From Chitinophagales bacterium (GTDB taxonomy: Bacteria; Bacteroidota; Bacteroidia; Chitinophagales; Chitinophagaceae): a stretch of 64,000 bases of DNA. The DNA lies in NCBI GenBank assembly GCA_015655015.1, contig JAATFV010000211.1, positions 56,509 through 120,508 on the forward strand, written 5' to 3'. Each line of letters opens with the position of its first letter. Positions within the stretch are counted from its first letter, which is position 1. This document shows, one piece after another, positions 1-8,918 of the stretch. The notes below the pieces were generated by a model. That model ran no database searches. It was not told the origin of the DNA and saw nothing but the letters and a program-made list of their open reading frames with translations. The position numbers and the translations under genes are program-made.

Positions 1-1
1 G

Positions 2-1429
2 GTCATTGCCAGCCAGTTCTTTCCGAAGGGCAATCCGACAGCGGCCCTGTTGTCCACCCTGGCCACGTTTGCCGCCGGGTTTATCGTACGCCCATTCGGC
101 GCCCTGGTATTTGGCCGTTTGGGTGACCTGGTCGGCCGTAAATATACTTTTCTCCTGACCCTGGTCATTATGGGAGGTTCTACTTTCGGGATCGGCCTGG
201 TCCCCAAATATGAGACCATCGGATTTGCCGCTCCCCTGATCGTGCTCCTGCTCCGTCTCCTGCAGGGCCTTGCCCTGGGAGGGGAATACGGGGGCGCCGC
301 CACGTACGTAGCAGAGCATTCCCCGGCAGGCCGGAGAGGATATTATACCTCCTGGATCCAGACTACCGCCACCCTGGGGCTGCTGGTCTCCTTAGGCGTG
401 ATCCTGCTGACCCGGCACCTTTTGGATGGGGACCAGGCGAGGAGCATTGAAAAATTCAACGACTGGGGCTGGCGGATCCCTTTCCTGCTCTCGATCGTAC
501 TGGTGGTCATCTCCATCTATATCCGCCTGAAGATGAGCGAATCCCCTTTGTTCAATAAGCTCAAGACAGAGGGCAGGATCTCGGGGAATCCGCTGAAAGA
601 GAGTTTTGGTCATAAGGCTAACCTGAAGATGGTCTTGCTGGCCCTGTTCGGCGCTGCCATGGGCCAGGGCGTGGTCTTTTATACCGGGCAATTTTATGCG
701 CAGTCTTTCCTGGAAAATGTCTGTTATATAGATTTTGATCAATCCAAGACCATTATGATCCTCGCCATCGTGCTGGCCACTCCCTTTTTTCTTCTCTTCG
801 GAGGATGGAGCGATAAGATCGGGCGAAAATGGATCATGCTGACCGGCATGGCGCTGGCGGTAGTCTCCTATCCTCTCTTATTCAGGCAATTGCTGACCAT
901 TTCCGATACGGCCGGGCGGACGGAGCTGGTGGAACAAAAAGAAATAAAAAGCAGCGTCGCCTTTATCGGCAAGACGCACAATCTGATCCGGACGGCCACG
1001 ACCCTTACCCGTTACGAAGGAGGGCTCACCGTAGCCGCCACCAAACGGGATACCCTCTATGCCAATGGAACCTCCAGCGGGAAGCCCGAGCTGAAGACGG
1101 CCAAAACGCTGGGCACGCCGGACTACCTGAAAATGGTGGGCCTGATATTCATTATGATCCTGTACGTCACTATGGTCTATGGGCCTATCGCCGCCTTCCT
1201 GGTGGAATTATTCCCTACCCGGATCCGGTATACATCCATGTCCCTGCCCTATCATATCGGGAACGGCGTGTTTGGAGGGCTGACCCCTTTTATAGCAACC
1301 CTGCTTACCACGCTTAACAGCGGCAATAAGCTGGTAGGGCTTTGGTATCCTGTCCTGGTAGCAGGGATCTGCTTTGTTATCGGGGCTTTATATATACCGG
1401 GCCGCTTACCGGCCGCGGATAAGGCTTAA
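2..1429 (+). CDS. MHS-type MFS transporter, 5' truncated
   Basis: Inner-membrane transporter of the major facilitator superfamily, metabolite:H+ symporter (MHS) branch. The reading frame is open from base 2, so the true start lies outside the window; the first start-like codon at 50 is internal. Visible family signatures are the loop motif GRLGDLVGRK, the fourth-helix stretch LLQGLALGGEYGGA typical of MHS proteins, a second loop motif GGWSDKIGRK, and ELFPTRIRYTS near the C-terminus. About 80 hydrophilic residues (roughly bases 890-1130) are inserted between two helices in the C-terminal half. Substrate cannot be told from sequence; family members carry organic acids, proline or betaine. A small membrane-protein gene follows 95 bp downstream. 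Confidence 0.85.
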   Translation, partial: VIASQFFPKGNPTAALLSTLATFAAGFIVRPFGALVFGRLGDLVGRKYTFLLTLVIMGGSTFGIGLVPKYETIGFAAPLIVLLLRLLQGLALGGEYGGAATYVAEHSPAGRRGYYTSWIQTTATLGLLVSLGVILLTRHLLDGDQARSIEKFNDWGWRIPFLLSIVLVVISIYIRLKMSESPLFNKLKTEGRISGNPLKESFGHKANLKMVLLALFGAAMGQGVVFYTGQFYAQSFLENVCYIDFDQSKTIMILAIVLATPFFLLFGGWSDKIGRKWIMLTGMALAVVSYPLLFRQLLTISDTAGRTELVEQKEIKSSVAFIGKTHNLIRTATTLTRYEGGLTVAATKRDTLYANGTSSGKPELKTAKTLGTPDYLKMVGLIFIMILYVTMVYGPIAAFLVELFPTRIRYTSMSLPYHIGNGVFGGLTPFIATLLTTLNSGNKLVGLWYPVLVAGICFVIGALYIPGRLPAADKA

Positions 1430-1524
1430 TTTATTTTGAATTGATCACTCATCCGGCGCCGTACTCATCCGGCATCGTATTTAATATTTTTAATATTCAA
1501 CATAAACATTAAAATAAAAATTAT

Positions 1525-1782
1525 ATGAATTTCATCAAGAGAGCCCTGGGCTTCCTTTGGATCATCCTGGGCCCCCTGGTCCTTTTTTACCTGGTGAAGA
1601 CGGCCGCCGCTGAGATCACCGCCGCTGAGATCGCCAAAAAGCCGGTATTGGATACCTGGATCCAGTGGGGCGTTTTTGTAGTGGTCTTTATCCCCATCGC
1701 CGCCGGCCTGGTGTTATTTGGCTATTATGCGTTAAAGGGTGAATATGAAAATATAACGGATTCACCTACTTTCGCAGAGTAA
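1525..1782 (+). CDS. Small two-helix membrane protein
   Basis: An 85-residue protein with two predicted membrane helices, about residues 8-26 and 45-68, joined by an Ala/Glu/Lys-rich linker and ending in a short acidic tail. It follows the MHS transporter on the same strand and its stop codon is 9 bp before the next start. The composition resembles small conserved Bacteroidota membrane proteins found beside MFS transporters (possibly DUF6814, from memory, not verified). No enzymatic motif is visible. The A/T-rich stretch upstream (1480-1524) could hold a promoter, but no clear TAnnTTTG box is present. Confidence 0.7.
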   Translation: MNFIKRALGFLWIILGPLVLFYLVKTAAAEITAAEIAKKPVLDTWIQWGVFVVVFIPIAAGLVLFGYYALKGEYENITDSPTFAE

Positions 1783-1791
1783 ACCAGCAGC

Positions 1792-2727
1792 ATGTCCATT
1801 GAAGTAAAGGATCTCATCAAAATCTATGGCGAACAAAGGGCGGTGGATACAATCTCTTTCACGGTAAAAAAGGGGGAGATCGTAGGGTTTCTGGGGCCGA
1901 ATGGCGCTGGAAAATCTACCACCATGAAGATCATTACCGGCTATCTCGGGCAGGATGGCGGCGAGGCGGTGGTCTGCGGCATTCCGGTAAAGGAGCGCCC
2001 CCTGGAAACTAAAAAAAAGATCGGCTACCTGCCGGAAGCCAATCCCCTTTATCCCGATATGTATGTACGGGAATACCTGGATTTTGTGGCCGATATACAC
2101 CACGTCACCGATAAAAAACAAAAGATAGACACCGTCATCGCCATGGTAGGCCTGGGACCGGAAAGCAAAAAGAAGCTGGGACAGCTGTCCAAAGGGTACA
2201 AACAGCGGGTGGGGCTTGCCGCCGCGCTGATACATGATCCTGAAGTATTGATCCTGGATGAGCCTACCAGTGGCCTGGATCCTAATCAGATCATCGAGAT
2301 CAGGGAAGTGATCAGAAAGCTGGGGCAAAATAAGACCGTGTTATTTTCCTCGCATATCCTCCAGGAAGTGGAAGCCCTTTGCGATAGGGTGGTGATTATT
2401 AATAAAGGCCGGCTGGTAGCAGACGATCGCCTTAGCCAGCTCCGGACGCAAAACAGCACCAACAGCGTTAAAGTATCTTTTAAAGAGACCCTGGAAGCGG
2501 AATGGCTGGAACGGCTGAGAAAAGTAAAGGCCGTCCATAAACTATCCTTCCTGGAATGGGAATTGCAGACCGATGAGCCGGATGAAGTTAAAAAACAATT
2601 GATGGAGCTGGCTTTGCAAAACAATTGGAACATTGTTTCTTTGCAAAGTGAAAATCAGAGCCTGGAAGATATTTTCCGGCATCTGACAGCTGCCCACCCG
2701 CCCCCTGGCCCCTTAAAGAGGGAGTAA
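1792..2727 (+). CDS. gldA: ABC transporter ATP-binding protein, GldA-like
   Basis: Cytoplasmic ATPase of an ABC transporter. It has Walker A GPNGAGKST (about residues 36-44), signature LSKGYKQR (about 131), Walker B VLILDEPTSGLDP (about 152) and an H-loop histidine in FSSHI. The roughly 90-residue C-terminal extension and 311-residue length fit GldA, which in Flavobacterium works with GldF and GldG in gliding motility. No gldF or gldG gene lies nearby, so assignment to GldA rather than another ABC-2-type ATPase is by family resemblance. A near-consensus -7 box TACTTTCG lies at 1767-1774 inside the preceding gene. The last codons run into a C/G-rich inverted-repeat region (about 2695-2775). 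Confidence 0.8.
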   Translation: MSIEVKDLIKIYGEQRAVDTISFTVKKGEIVGFLGPNGAGKSTTMKIITGYLGQDGGEAVVCGIPVKERPLETKKKIGYLPEANPLYPDMYVREYLDFVADIHHVTDKKQKIDTVIAMVGLGPESKKKLGQLSKGYKQRVGLAAALIHDPEVLILDEPTSGLDPNQIIEIREVIRKLGQNKTVLFSSHILQEVEALCDRVVIINKGRLVADDRLSQLRTQNSTNSVKVSFKETLEAEWLERLRKVKAVHKLSFLEWELQTDEPDEVKKQLMELALQNNWNIVSLQSENQSLEDIFRHLTAAHPPPGPLKRE

Positions 2728-2833
2728 GGCTAACCCACCCCTTAGCCTTCCGAAAAGGGGCTAAAGGAAAGCAGACAACTAAACCGAACGCTTGCCTGAA
2801 CAAAAATTATAAATAAATAAACAACGAACAATC

Positions 2834-4117
2834 ATGAGCTACATTGCCGACATTCATGCAAGACAGATTTTAGACAGCCGGGGTAATCCTACCGTCGAAG
2901 TAGACGTTGTCACCGAGAACAACCACCGCGGTCGTGCCGCTGTGCCCAGCGGCGCCTCAACAGGTATTCATGAGGCCGTTGAGCTGAGGGATGGGGATAA
3001 AAGCATCTATGGCGGCAAAGGCGTATTGAAAGCCGTTGACAACGTGAATGATATCATTGCTGATCAGCTGATCGGGTTCCCGGTCAATGAGCAGGCATCC
3101 CTGGATGCCCGGCTGATCGAGATGGATGGTACGGAAAATAAAGGAAAGCTGGGCGCCAATGCCCTGCTTGCCGTATCGATGGCCGTGGCCAAGGCGGCCG
3201 CGCAGGAAAGCAAGCTGCCTTTATACCGGTACCTGGGCGGCGTGAACGCTACGGTATTACCTATTCCCCTGATGAATATCCTGAATGGCGGGGTGCATGC
3301 CGATAATAAGATCGACTACCAGGAATATATGATCGTACCGGTAGGCGCCGAAAGCTTTAGCGAAGGCCTGCGCTGGGGAGTGGAAATATTTCACCAGCTA
3401 AAAACCGTCCTGAAGAAGAAAGGTTTCAGCACGAATGTGGGTGATGAAGGTGGTTTTGCCCCCGATATTCAAAGCAATGAAGAAGCTATCGAAACAGTGT
3501 TGCAAGCCATCGAAGCAGCCGGGTATAAAGTAGGCAGCCAGATCGGCATTGCCCTGGATGCAGCCAGCAGCGAAATGTACAAGGATGGGAAATATAAATT
3601 CTACAAGAGCAGCGGCAAAGTCCTCACCAGTGACGAAATGGTGGCTTACTGGTCCAGCTGGGTAGATAAGTATCCTATCATTTCCATAGAAGATGGAATG
3701 GCGGAAGAAGACTGGGATGGCTGGAAAAAACTCACGGACGCCCTCGGCCACAAGGTACAGCTGGTGGGAGACGATCTGTTCGTCACTAATACCAAAATCT
3801 TACAAAGGGGTATCGACAATGGGGTCGCCAACAGCAACCTGATCAAGGTCAACCAGATCGGAACCGTGACGGAGACCATCAATGCGGTGCAATTAGCCCA
3901 GACGAATGGTTATACGACCATTATGAGCCATCGCAGCGGAGAGACGGAAGATACTACCATTGCCGACCTGGCAGTAGCCCTGAACTGCGGCCAGATCAAG
4001 ACCGGGAGCGCCTCCCGTACGGACCGGCTGGCCAAATACAACCAGCTTCTCCGCATAGAAGAAGAGCTGTCAGACAGCGGTATCTATCCTAAGGGAAGGA
4101 TCAGGTTTAAGAAATAA
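2834..4117 (+). CDS. eno: Enolase (phosphopyruvate hydratase)
   Basis: Glycolytic enzyme interconverting 2-phosphoglycerate and phosphoenolpyruvate in the cytoplasm. Full length at 427 residues. Visible motifs are VPSGASTG (substrate loop), NVGDEGGFAPD with the catalytic glutamate, the Mg2+ ligands in ALDAASSEMY, SIEDGMAE and LVGDDLFVTN, the catalytic lysine in LIKVNQIGT, and the enolase signature MSHRSGETEDT. The ATG follows an A/T-rich leader without a Shine-Dalgarno sequence. A hairpin-rich spacer lies directly after the stop, before the DivIC-like gene. Confidence 0.98.
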   Translation: MSYIADIHARQILDSRGNPTVEVDVVTENNHRGRAAVPSGASTGIHEAVELRDGDKSIYGGKGVLKAVDNVNDIIADQLIGFPVNEQASLDARLIEMDGTENKGKLGANALLAVSMAVAKAAAQESKLPLYRYLGGVNATVLPIPLMNILNGGVHADNKIDYQEYMIVPVGAESFSEGLRWGVEIFHQLKTVLKKKGFSTNVGDEGGFAPDIQSNEEAIETVLQAIEAAGYKVGSQIGIALDAASSEMYKDGKYKFYKSSGKVLTSDEMVAYWSSWVDKYPIISIEDGMAEEDWDGWKKLTDALGHKVQLVGDDLFVTNTKILQRGIDNGVANSNLIKVNQIGTVTETINAVQLAQTNGYTTIMSHRSGETEDTTIADLAVALNCGQIKTGSASRTDRLAKYNQLLRIEEELSDSGIYPKGRIRFKK

Positions 4118-4128
4118 TTTGTAGTTTG

Positions 4129-4197
4129 TGGTCCCGGAGGCCTGGCAGGTCACTTGCCAGGCCATCGGGACCAACAACTTTCAGGCCATCGGGACCA
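4129..4197. repeat. Long imperfect hairpin plus direct copy after eno
   Basis: Arm 1 at 4129-4147 (TGGTCCCG..GGCCTGGCA) pairs with arm 2 at 4155-4173 (TGCCAGGCC..CGGGACCA) with 17 of 19 positions complementary. A third, direct copy of CAGGCCATCGGGACCA lies at 4182-4197. It may end the eno transcript, although no clear T-run follows on the plus strand. Confidence 0.7.
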
Positions 4198-4206
4198 CCA
4201 ACTTTT

Positions 4207-4539
4207 ATGAAGCTTCTCACGCATATACCATCCTGGCTAAAGAACAAATACATGCTGACAGCGGTAGGTTTTACCGTCTGGATCCTGTTCTTTGACGCCA
4301 GAGATTTTATTACCAGTCATTTTCGGGAAAGAGGAGAGCTAAAAAAACTGGAACAAAGCAAGCAATATTACGAGCAGCAGATCACCACTACCCAACGTGA
4401 ACTGGATCAGTTGAGATCCAACCCCGCGCTGCTGGAAAAATATGCCCGGGAAAAATATCTGATGAAAAAAGATAACGAAGATTTGTTCGTCATCCGATCA
4501 GAAAACCCCCTTCCGGTCAGTTCAAATGCAAATCGTTGA
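4207..4539 (+). CDS. Septum formation initiator (DivIC/FtsB) family protein
   Basis: A 110-residue bitopic membrane protein. A short N-terminal tail is followed by a helix (MLTAVGFTVWILFF, about residues 15-32) and a periplasmic coiled coil rich in Lys/Glu/Gln (about 40-75). The segment ending EKYAREKYLMKKDNEDLFVI is typical of DivIC/FtsB proteins, which link early and late division proteins at the septum. The frame is open upstream to 4126, but that stretch is repeat DNA, so the ATG at 4207 is preferred. The eno-divIC neighbourhood also occurs in other Bacteroidota (recalled, not checked). Confidence 0.85.
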   Translation: MKLLTHIPSWLKNKYMLTAVGFTVWILFFDARDFITSHFRERGELKKLEQSKQYYEQQITTTQRELDQLRSNPALLEKYAREKYLMKKDNEDLFVIRSENPLPVSSNANR

Positions 4540-4682
4540 TTTTTAAAGTACTACACTTTAAAAGTATCCTTTTTACCTAATAAAATGTTTTTGGCGAACA
4601 ATAAGAGTACCCAAATACCGTTTTAATTACGGACGTTTCACTTTTACTGCTTCGGAAAATTTTTGGACAAAAAGGACATTAA

Positions 4683-4934
4683 ATGGTTTTGCCTATGACA
4701 CTCTTTACACCGGAGGATCTTTTACTGTATTTATACAAAGAGTCTTCCCATGAATTAACGGTTGCTATAGATTCAGCCTTGAAGGAAGACTTCAAACTTC
4801 GCGAGAAGTTACAAGTATTGCAATCTTCTGCTGACGAATTAGATAAGGTTACCCTTTCTCCCAGTATGGAGGTGATCCTACGGGTCATGAATTATGCGAG
4901 GAAGACTGCTATAGAGCCTGCACAACATTCCTGA
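4683..4934 (+). CDS. Small conserved-looking protein of unknown function
   Basis: An 83-residue soluble protein, acidic in the middle and ending basic. It is rich in Leu and Glu with a likely helical pattern from residues 8 to 75 and has no signal peptide or membrane helix. An alternative ATG lies four codons in, at 4695. I do not recognise a domain. The composition and helical character fit small regulatory or scaffold proteins, but nothing in the sequence shows a function. It sits alone between the DivIC-like gene and nth with more than 100 bp on both sides, so it probably has its own promoter. Confidence 0.6.
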   Translation: MVLPMTLFTPEDLLLYLYKESSHELTVAIDSALKEDFKLREKLQVLQSSADELDKVTLSPSMEVILRVMNYARKTAIEPAQHS

Positions 4935-5049
4935 TATTCAGCTATGAATTATCCGGGCTTCATCAGATGTGCCGGACTGCGGGAGCCGTTCCATTTTTGA
5001 CCGGCGATGCAGATTGACGTAATTTAGCGGTCATTGAAATTATCTCCCA

Positions 5050-5700
5050 ATGACCAGAAAGGAACGCTTTCAATTTGTCCTGGATTATTTCCGGGAAAAC
5101 AATCCTGATGCAGAAACCGAGTTGCTATATGATAACCCTTATCAGTTATTGGTATCTGTAATTTTATCGGCGCAATGCACCGATAAAAGGGTCAATATGA
5201 CCACTCCTGCCATTTTCGAAAAATATCCTGATCCATTATCCCTCTCCAGGGCCAGCTTTGATGAATTATTCCCGTTCATAAAAAGCATTTCCTATCCCAA
5301 CAATAAGACGAAACATCTTATCGGCATGGCGCAGATGCTGGAGGAAAAATTCCATGGGGAAGTGCCTTTGACGGTAGAGGAGCTGGTGGAATTACCAGGT
5401 GTGGGGCGTAAGACAGCGAATGTCATCACCTCCGTCGTGGACAATCAACCCAATATGGCCGTGGATACACATGTCTTTCGCGTTTCTGCCCGTATTGGCC
5501 TGACCATAAATGCCAAAACCCCTTTGGCTACGGAAAGACAATTACTTCAATTTATTCCGAAAGGAGAAGTGCATGTAGCGCACCACTGGCTGATCCTGCA
5601 TGGACGTTATATCTGTGTGGCCAGGAATCCCAAATGCCGGGAATGCGGACTGCAGCAGGCCTGTAAATATTTTCACAAGAATTTTTTGGAGAAGGCTTAA
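5050..5700 (+). CDS. nth: Endonuclease III (DNA glycosylase/AP lyase)
   Basis: Base-excision repair enzyme that removes oxidised pyrimidines and cuts the abasic site. It is 216 residues, the usual size. The helix-hairpin-helix is LPGVGRKTANVI with the catalytic lysine, followed by the catalytic aspartate in AVDTHVFRV. The C-terminal 4Fe-4S cluster shows the C-x6-C-x2-C-x5-C spacing in CVARNPKCRECGLQQAC. It starts at ATG 5050 with no Shine-Dalgarno sequence. It converges with the large glycosidase gene downstream, 69 bp apart. Confidence 0.97.
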   Translation: MTRKERFQFVLDYFRENNPDAETELLYDNPYQLLVSVILSAQCTDKRVNMTTPAIFEKYPDPLSLSRASFDELFPFIKSISYPNNKTKHLIGMAQMLEEKFHGEVPLTVEELVELPGVGRKTANVITSVVDNQPNMAVDTHVFRVSARIGLTINAKTPLATERQLLQFIPKGEVHVAHHWLILHGRYICVARNPKCRECGLQQACKYFHKNFLEKA

Positions 5701-5769
5701 ATAGTTTTCTTTGAAATGGAAGGTCCTTCTATTATAAGTTTCTTTATTATCAGTTTCTTTTTGTATCAT

Positions 5770-8763
5770 TTAGGATGTCCGCTTTTTCTTACGTTTTTTT
5801 TCCGTTTTGAGAGCCGGCGCCGGCGAGCTTTCATCCACCCCCATCGCCTGATAAATGGTCTCCTGGATCCTTCCCCGGATACTCAGCGACGATAGCTTCC
5901 CATTATCTTCTTTAGGACTAACACGATTGGACAGGAAAATAAAAATGAGATTATATTTCGGGTCTACCCACACGCAGGTGCCTGTAAAGCCGGTATGACC
6001 AAAAGTTTGCGAAGAAGCAGAAAGGCAGGGATAAGGTTCCTTACGGCGGGCATTATCCTTTTCCGGTTTATCAAATCCCAGTCCGCGGCGGCTGATGTCG
6101 CTATGATAGGCGCTAAAATAATCGATCGTTTCTTTCTTAAGAAAGGTCTCTCCGTTCAGGGAGCCTCCGTTCAGCAGCATCTGTTCCAGCACGGCCAGGT
6201 CATAGGCATCGCTGAACAAGCCCGCATGCCCGGCCACTCCGCCGAACATGGCAGATCCGGGATCATGTACATCCCCCCTTATTAATTGCCTCCTGAAAAT
6301 GGGCTCCTGCGCCGTCGGGGCGATCCTGCCTAAAGGAAATCTTTCCCGGGGCCTGAATCCTGCGGTGCTCATTCCCAGCGGATCGTAATAAGTCTTTTTC
6401 ACATATTCATCCAGGTTCATCCCGCTGATAGCTTCTACGATCTTTCCCATGAAGATAAAATCGTTATCGCTGTATACATATTTATCCCCGGGTCCCAGTT
6501 CGCTTTGCAGGATGCGTTTGTACAAGGTATCCTCCCAGTCATTACGCAGATATAAGTTTTCCGCCACCCGGATGCCGTGAAGGCTGTCCGGTTTTACCGT
6601 GTAAATGCCGGGAAGGGGCAATCCGGCTGCGCTGCTGTCGATCGTCTCTTTATAAAAAGGAATAAAGGCCTTGAGTCCGGCCTGGTGCAGCAGCACATCC
6701 CAGATCTTTAAGGAAGCCTTATTGCTGCCCCTTACCCAGGGAAGATAATCTCCCAAAGTCTTCTGCAGATCCAGCCTGCCCTCGTCATATAGTTTCATGA
6801 CGCCCATCGTAGTGGCGCAAATTTTGGTACAGGAAGCCATATCGTAGAGCGTTTCTTTATATACAGGCTCTGCTTTATCATAGCCGAGGTAGCCGAAGGC
6901 CTTTTCATAGGCGATCCTGCCGTCCTTAGCTACCAGCACCACGCAGCCGGGCGTGGCCTGCCGGGCGATAGCCTCTTTGCAAATGGAGTCGATCTTCTGC
7001 AAGCGCTCCGCCTTCAATCCAACGGCAGCCGGAACTACCGTGGTCAATACCCGCTCTGCGCCTGTTATACCTGCCCCCGCCTTCCATTCATCACATACAG
7101 ACACCGGGAGCTTGCCTTTCGCCGCGAATTTCCCGTTCAGGAAGTCGGCTGCAACGCCCTGTGTGATCTGATCATCTTCATAACAGACGACCATATTTTT
7201 AGCATCACAGCTATACTTTGCTGCGTAAGGATTGCCAAATACCAGGGTAATGGCCTTGGTCTTTTCCTGCAGCTGCCGGAGTAACCACCGAACGGAAGGG
7301 CTGATGGCGAAATCATGCGCCGGAAAACGGGCAAAATTATGCAGGCCGATCACGATGGCGTCATAACGGTTGCTCAGTAATTCCAGGGCAGCAGCGGCTT
7401 TAACGCTATCCAGCGAATAGTCGAAGTAATAGACCTGTGCGTTATAATCCGAACGCATCCTGCGGCTGAATTCATTATCCTCCGTAAGCCCCATGCCGAT
7501 ATAAGCGATCTTTCTTTTTTTGCCGGGGAGAAGTGGGAAAACAGTCGGATCCTCATTACGTAAAAGCGTCAGGGCATTCTCCGCCACCTGTCTGCGCATC
7601 TCTTTTACCCCTTCGTTCAGGTCTTCTGTCAGATGCAATGTATCCACCGGCTTCCTGTCAGCCAGCCCGTAAGTATATTTCGCGTACAATACCCTTTTTA
7701 CCCGGGCATCGATATCCTTCCATTTAATTTTTTTCTGTCGGATAGCCTCATTGATCTTAGCAATGCTGAGAGGGACATCCCCCGGTAAACAAAGCATGTC
7801 ATTGCCGGCCACCAGGGATTGCACAGAAGCTTCCCCGTCAGGGTAGAATTTTGCTACCCCCTTCATTTCCAGTGCATCGGTGAAGCTGATCCCCTGGTAA
7901 TGCAGCTGTTTCCGCAATAATTTAGTAACTGTTTTGTCCGAGAGAGAGCTTGCCCGGTTCGGAGTATTGTCAATAGCCGGTATATACAAATGCGCGATCA
8001 TCACGCTGCCCACTCCTGCCTTGAAGAGCTCCACGAAAGGATAGAGCTCCAGTGAATCCAGCTGTTTTTTACTCTTATTGATAACGGGAAGATCCAGGTG
8101 TGAGTCTACGGAGACATCCCCATGTCCGGGAAAATGTTTGGCGCAGGCCATTACGCCCATATCCTGCATCCCTTTCATATATTGTACCCCTAATTCCGCT
8201 ACCTTAAATTTGTCTTCCCCGAAAGAGCGGTCGTTGATGACGGGATTGTCCGGGTTGTTATTAATATCTACCACCGGTGCATAGTTCACCTGGATCCCGA
8301 TCCTTTTGCATTGGGCTGCTACCAGGCGGCCATATTGATAGACCAGGGACGGATCTCCCGTGGCGCCCAGCATCATTTGCCTGGGCAGCCCCATCACGCT
8401 GTCCATCCGCATACCAACCCCATTCTCCGCATCTATGCAGAAGAGGATCGGCGTCCGGGTCAGGCGCTGAAAATAATTGATATAACCCGCCTGGGTGACC
8501 GGACCTCCCTGGAACAGGCAGATCCCGCCTACATTGTATTTCTTAACGGCTGCCTCCACTTCCTTATCATAGAATATGATCCGGTGCTCCGCCTGGTCGA
8601 TCGCAGACATTCTGATCACCATGAGCTGCGCGATCTTCTCATCGCCGGATAAGGTCTTGAAAATACTGTCCACCCAGCGTTGCGCAGCAGGATCGGAAGC
8701 ATGCTGGCCATGAACGCTTATGATACAGGTAACCAGGACGCAAAGAATCAATGATTTTCTCAT
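5770..8763 (-). CDS. NagZ-type GH3 glycosidase fused to a serine beta-lactamase-like domain
   Basis: Predicted secreted 997-residue two-domain protein. The start is taken at 8763 because MRKSLILCVLVTCIISVHGQ there is a clean signal peptide; the frame is open further upstream to 8904. The N-terminal half is glycoside hydrolase family 3 with the NagZ signature KHFPGHGDVSVDSH (catalytic His/Asp) and IDAENGVG. The C-terminal third, from about residue 620, is a beta-lactamase/class C penicillin-binding fold with SCTK (SxxK), YSDN and HTG. NagZ enzymes release GlcNAc from muropeptides, and the second domain could be an esterase, amidase or peptidase. The same fusion occurs elsewhere in Bacteroidota (from memory). 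The start is 155 bp from the divergent mutL start. Confidence 0.88.
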   Translation of the reverse strand: MRKSLILCVLVTCIISVHGQHASDPAAQRWVDSIFKTLSGDEKIAQLMVIRMSAIDQAEHRIIFYDKEVEAAVKKYNVGGICLFQGGPVTQAGYINYFQRLTRTPILFCIDAENGVGMRMDSVMGLPRQMMLGATGDPSLVYQYGRLVAAQCKRIGIQVNYAPVVDINNNPDNPVINDRSFGEDKFKVAELGVQYMKGMQDMGVMACAKHFPGHGDVSVDSHLDLPVINKSKKQLDSLELYPFVELFKAGVGSVMIAHLYIPAIDNTPNRASSLSDKTVTKLLRKQLHYQGISFTDALEMKGVAKFYPDGEASVQSLVAGNDMLCLPGDVPLSIAKINEAIRQKKIKWKDIDARVKRVLYAKYTYGLADRKPVDTLHLTEDLNEGVKEMRRQVAENALTLLRNEDPTVFPLLPGKKRKIAYIGMGLTEDNEFSRRMRSDYNAQVYYFDYSLDSVKAAAALELLSNRYDAIVIGLHNFARFPAHDFAISPSVRWLLRQLQEKTKAITLVFGNPYAAKYSCDAKNMVVCYEDDQITQGVAADFLNGKFAAKGKLPVSVCDEWKAGAGITGAERVLTTVVPAAVGLKAERLQKIDSICKEAIARQATPGCVVLVAKDGRIAYEKAFGYLGYDKAEPVYKETLYDMASCTKICATTMGVMKLYDEGRLDLQKTLGDYLPWVRGSNKASLKIWDVLLHQAGLKAFIPFYKETIDSSAAGLPLPGIYTVKPDSLHGIRVAENLYLRNDWEDTLYKRILQSELGPGDKYVYSDNDFIFMGKIVEAISGMNLDEYVKKTYYDPLGMSTAGFRPRERFPLGRIAPTAQEPIFRRQLIRGDVHDPGSAMFGGVAGHAGLFSDAYDLAVLEQMLLNGGSLNGETFLKKETIDYFSAYHSDISRRGLGFDKPEKDNARRKEPYPCLSASSQTFGHTGFTGTCVWVDPKYNLIFIFLSNRVSPKEDNGKLSSLSIRGRIQETIYQAMGVDESSPAPALKTEKKRKKKRTS

Positions 8764-8918
8764 ATTGGGAGACTTAAATGGTGCCTTGGATCCGCTTTTA
8801 AAGATCCAGCGAATTTCGGCAAATAGCAAGTGCCGGTCCTTCTGCATTGGACGCTTCCGGCGTCTAATGCAGACCTTACAATTATTCGACGTAAATTGCA
8901 GCACAAATTAAGCTAGAA

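Noticed and set aside
392..742. Minus-strand frame opposite the MFS transporter
   Set aside because: Shadow of the transporter; biased low-complexity composition and no start signals.
1441..1475. Direct repeat of ACTCATCCGGC after the first gene
   Set aside because: Only two short copies with no hairpin or conserved block; too little to call an element.
8763..8904. Longer N-terminus of the GH3-beta-lactamase protein
   Set aside because: The extra 47 residues are basic and hydrophilic and would bury the signal peptide; the ATG at 8763 fits better.
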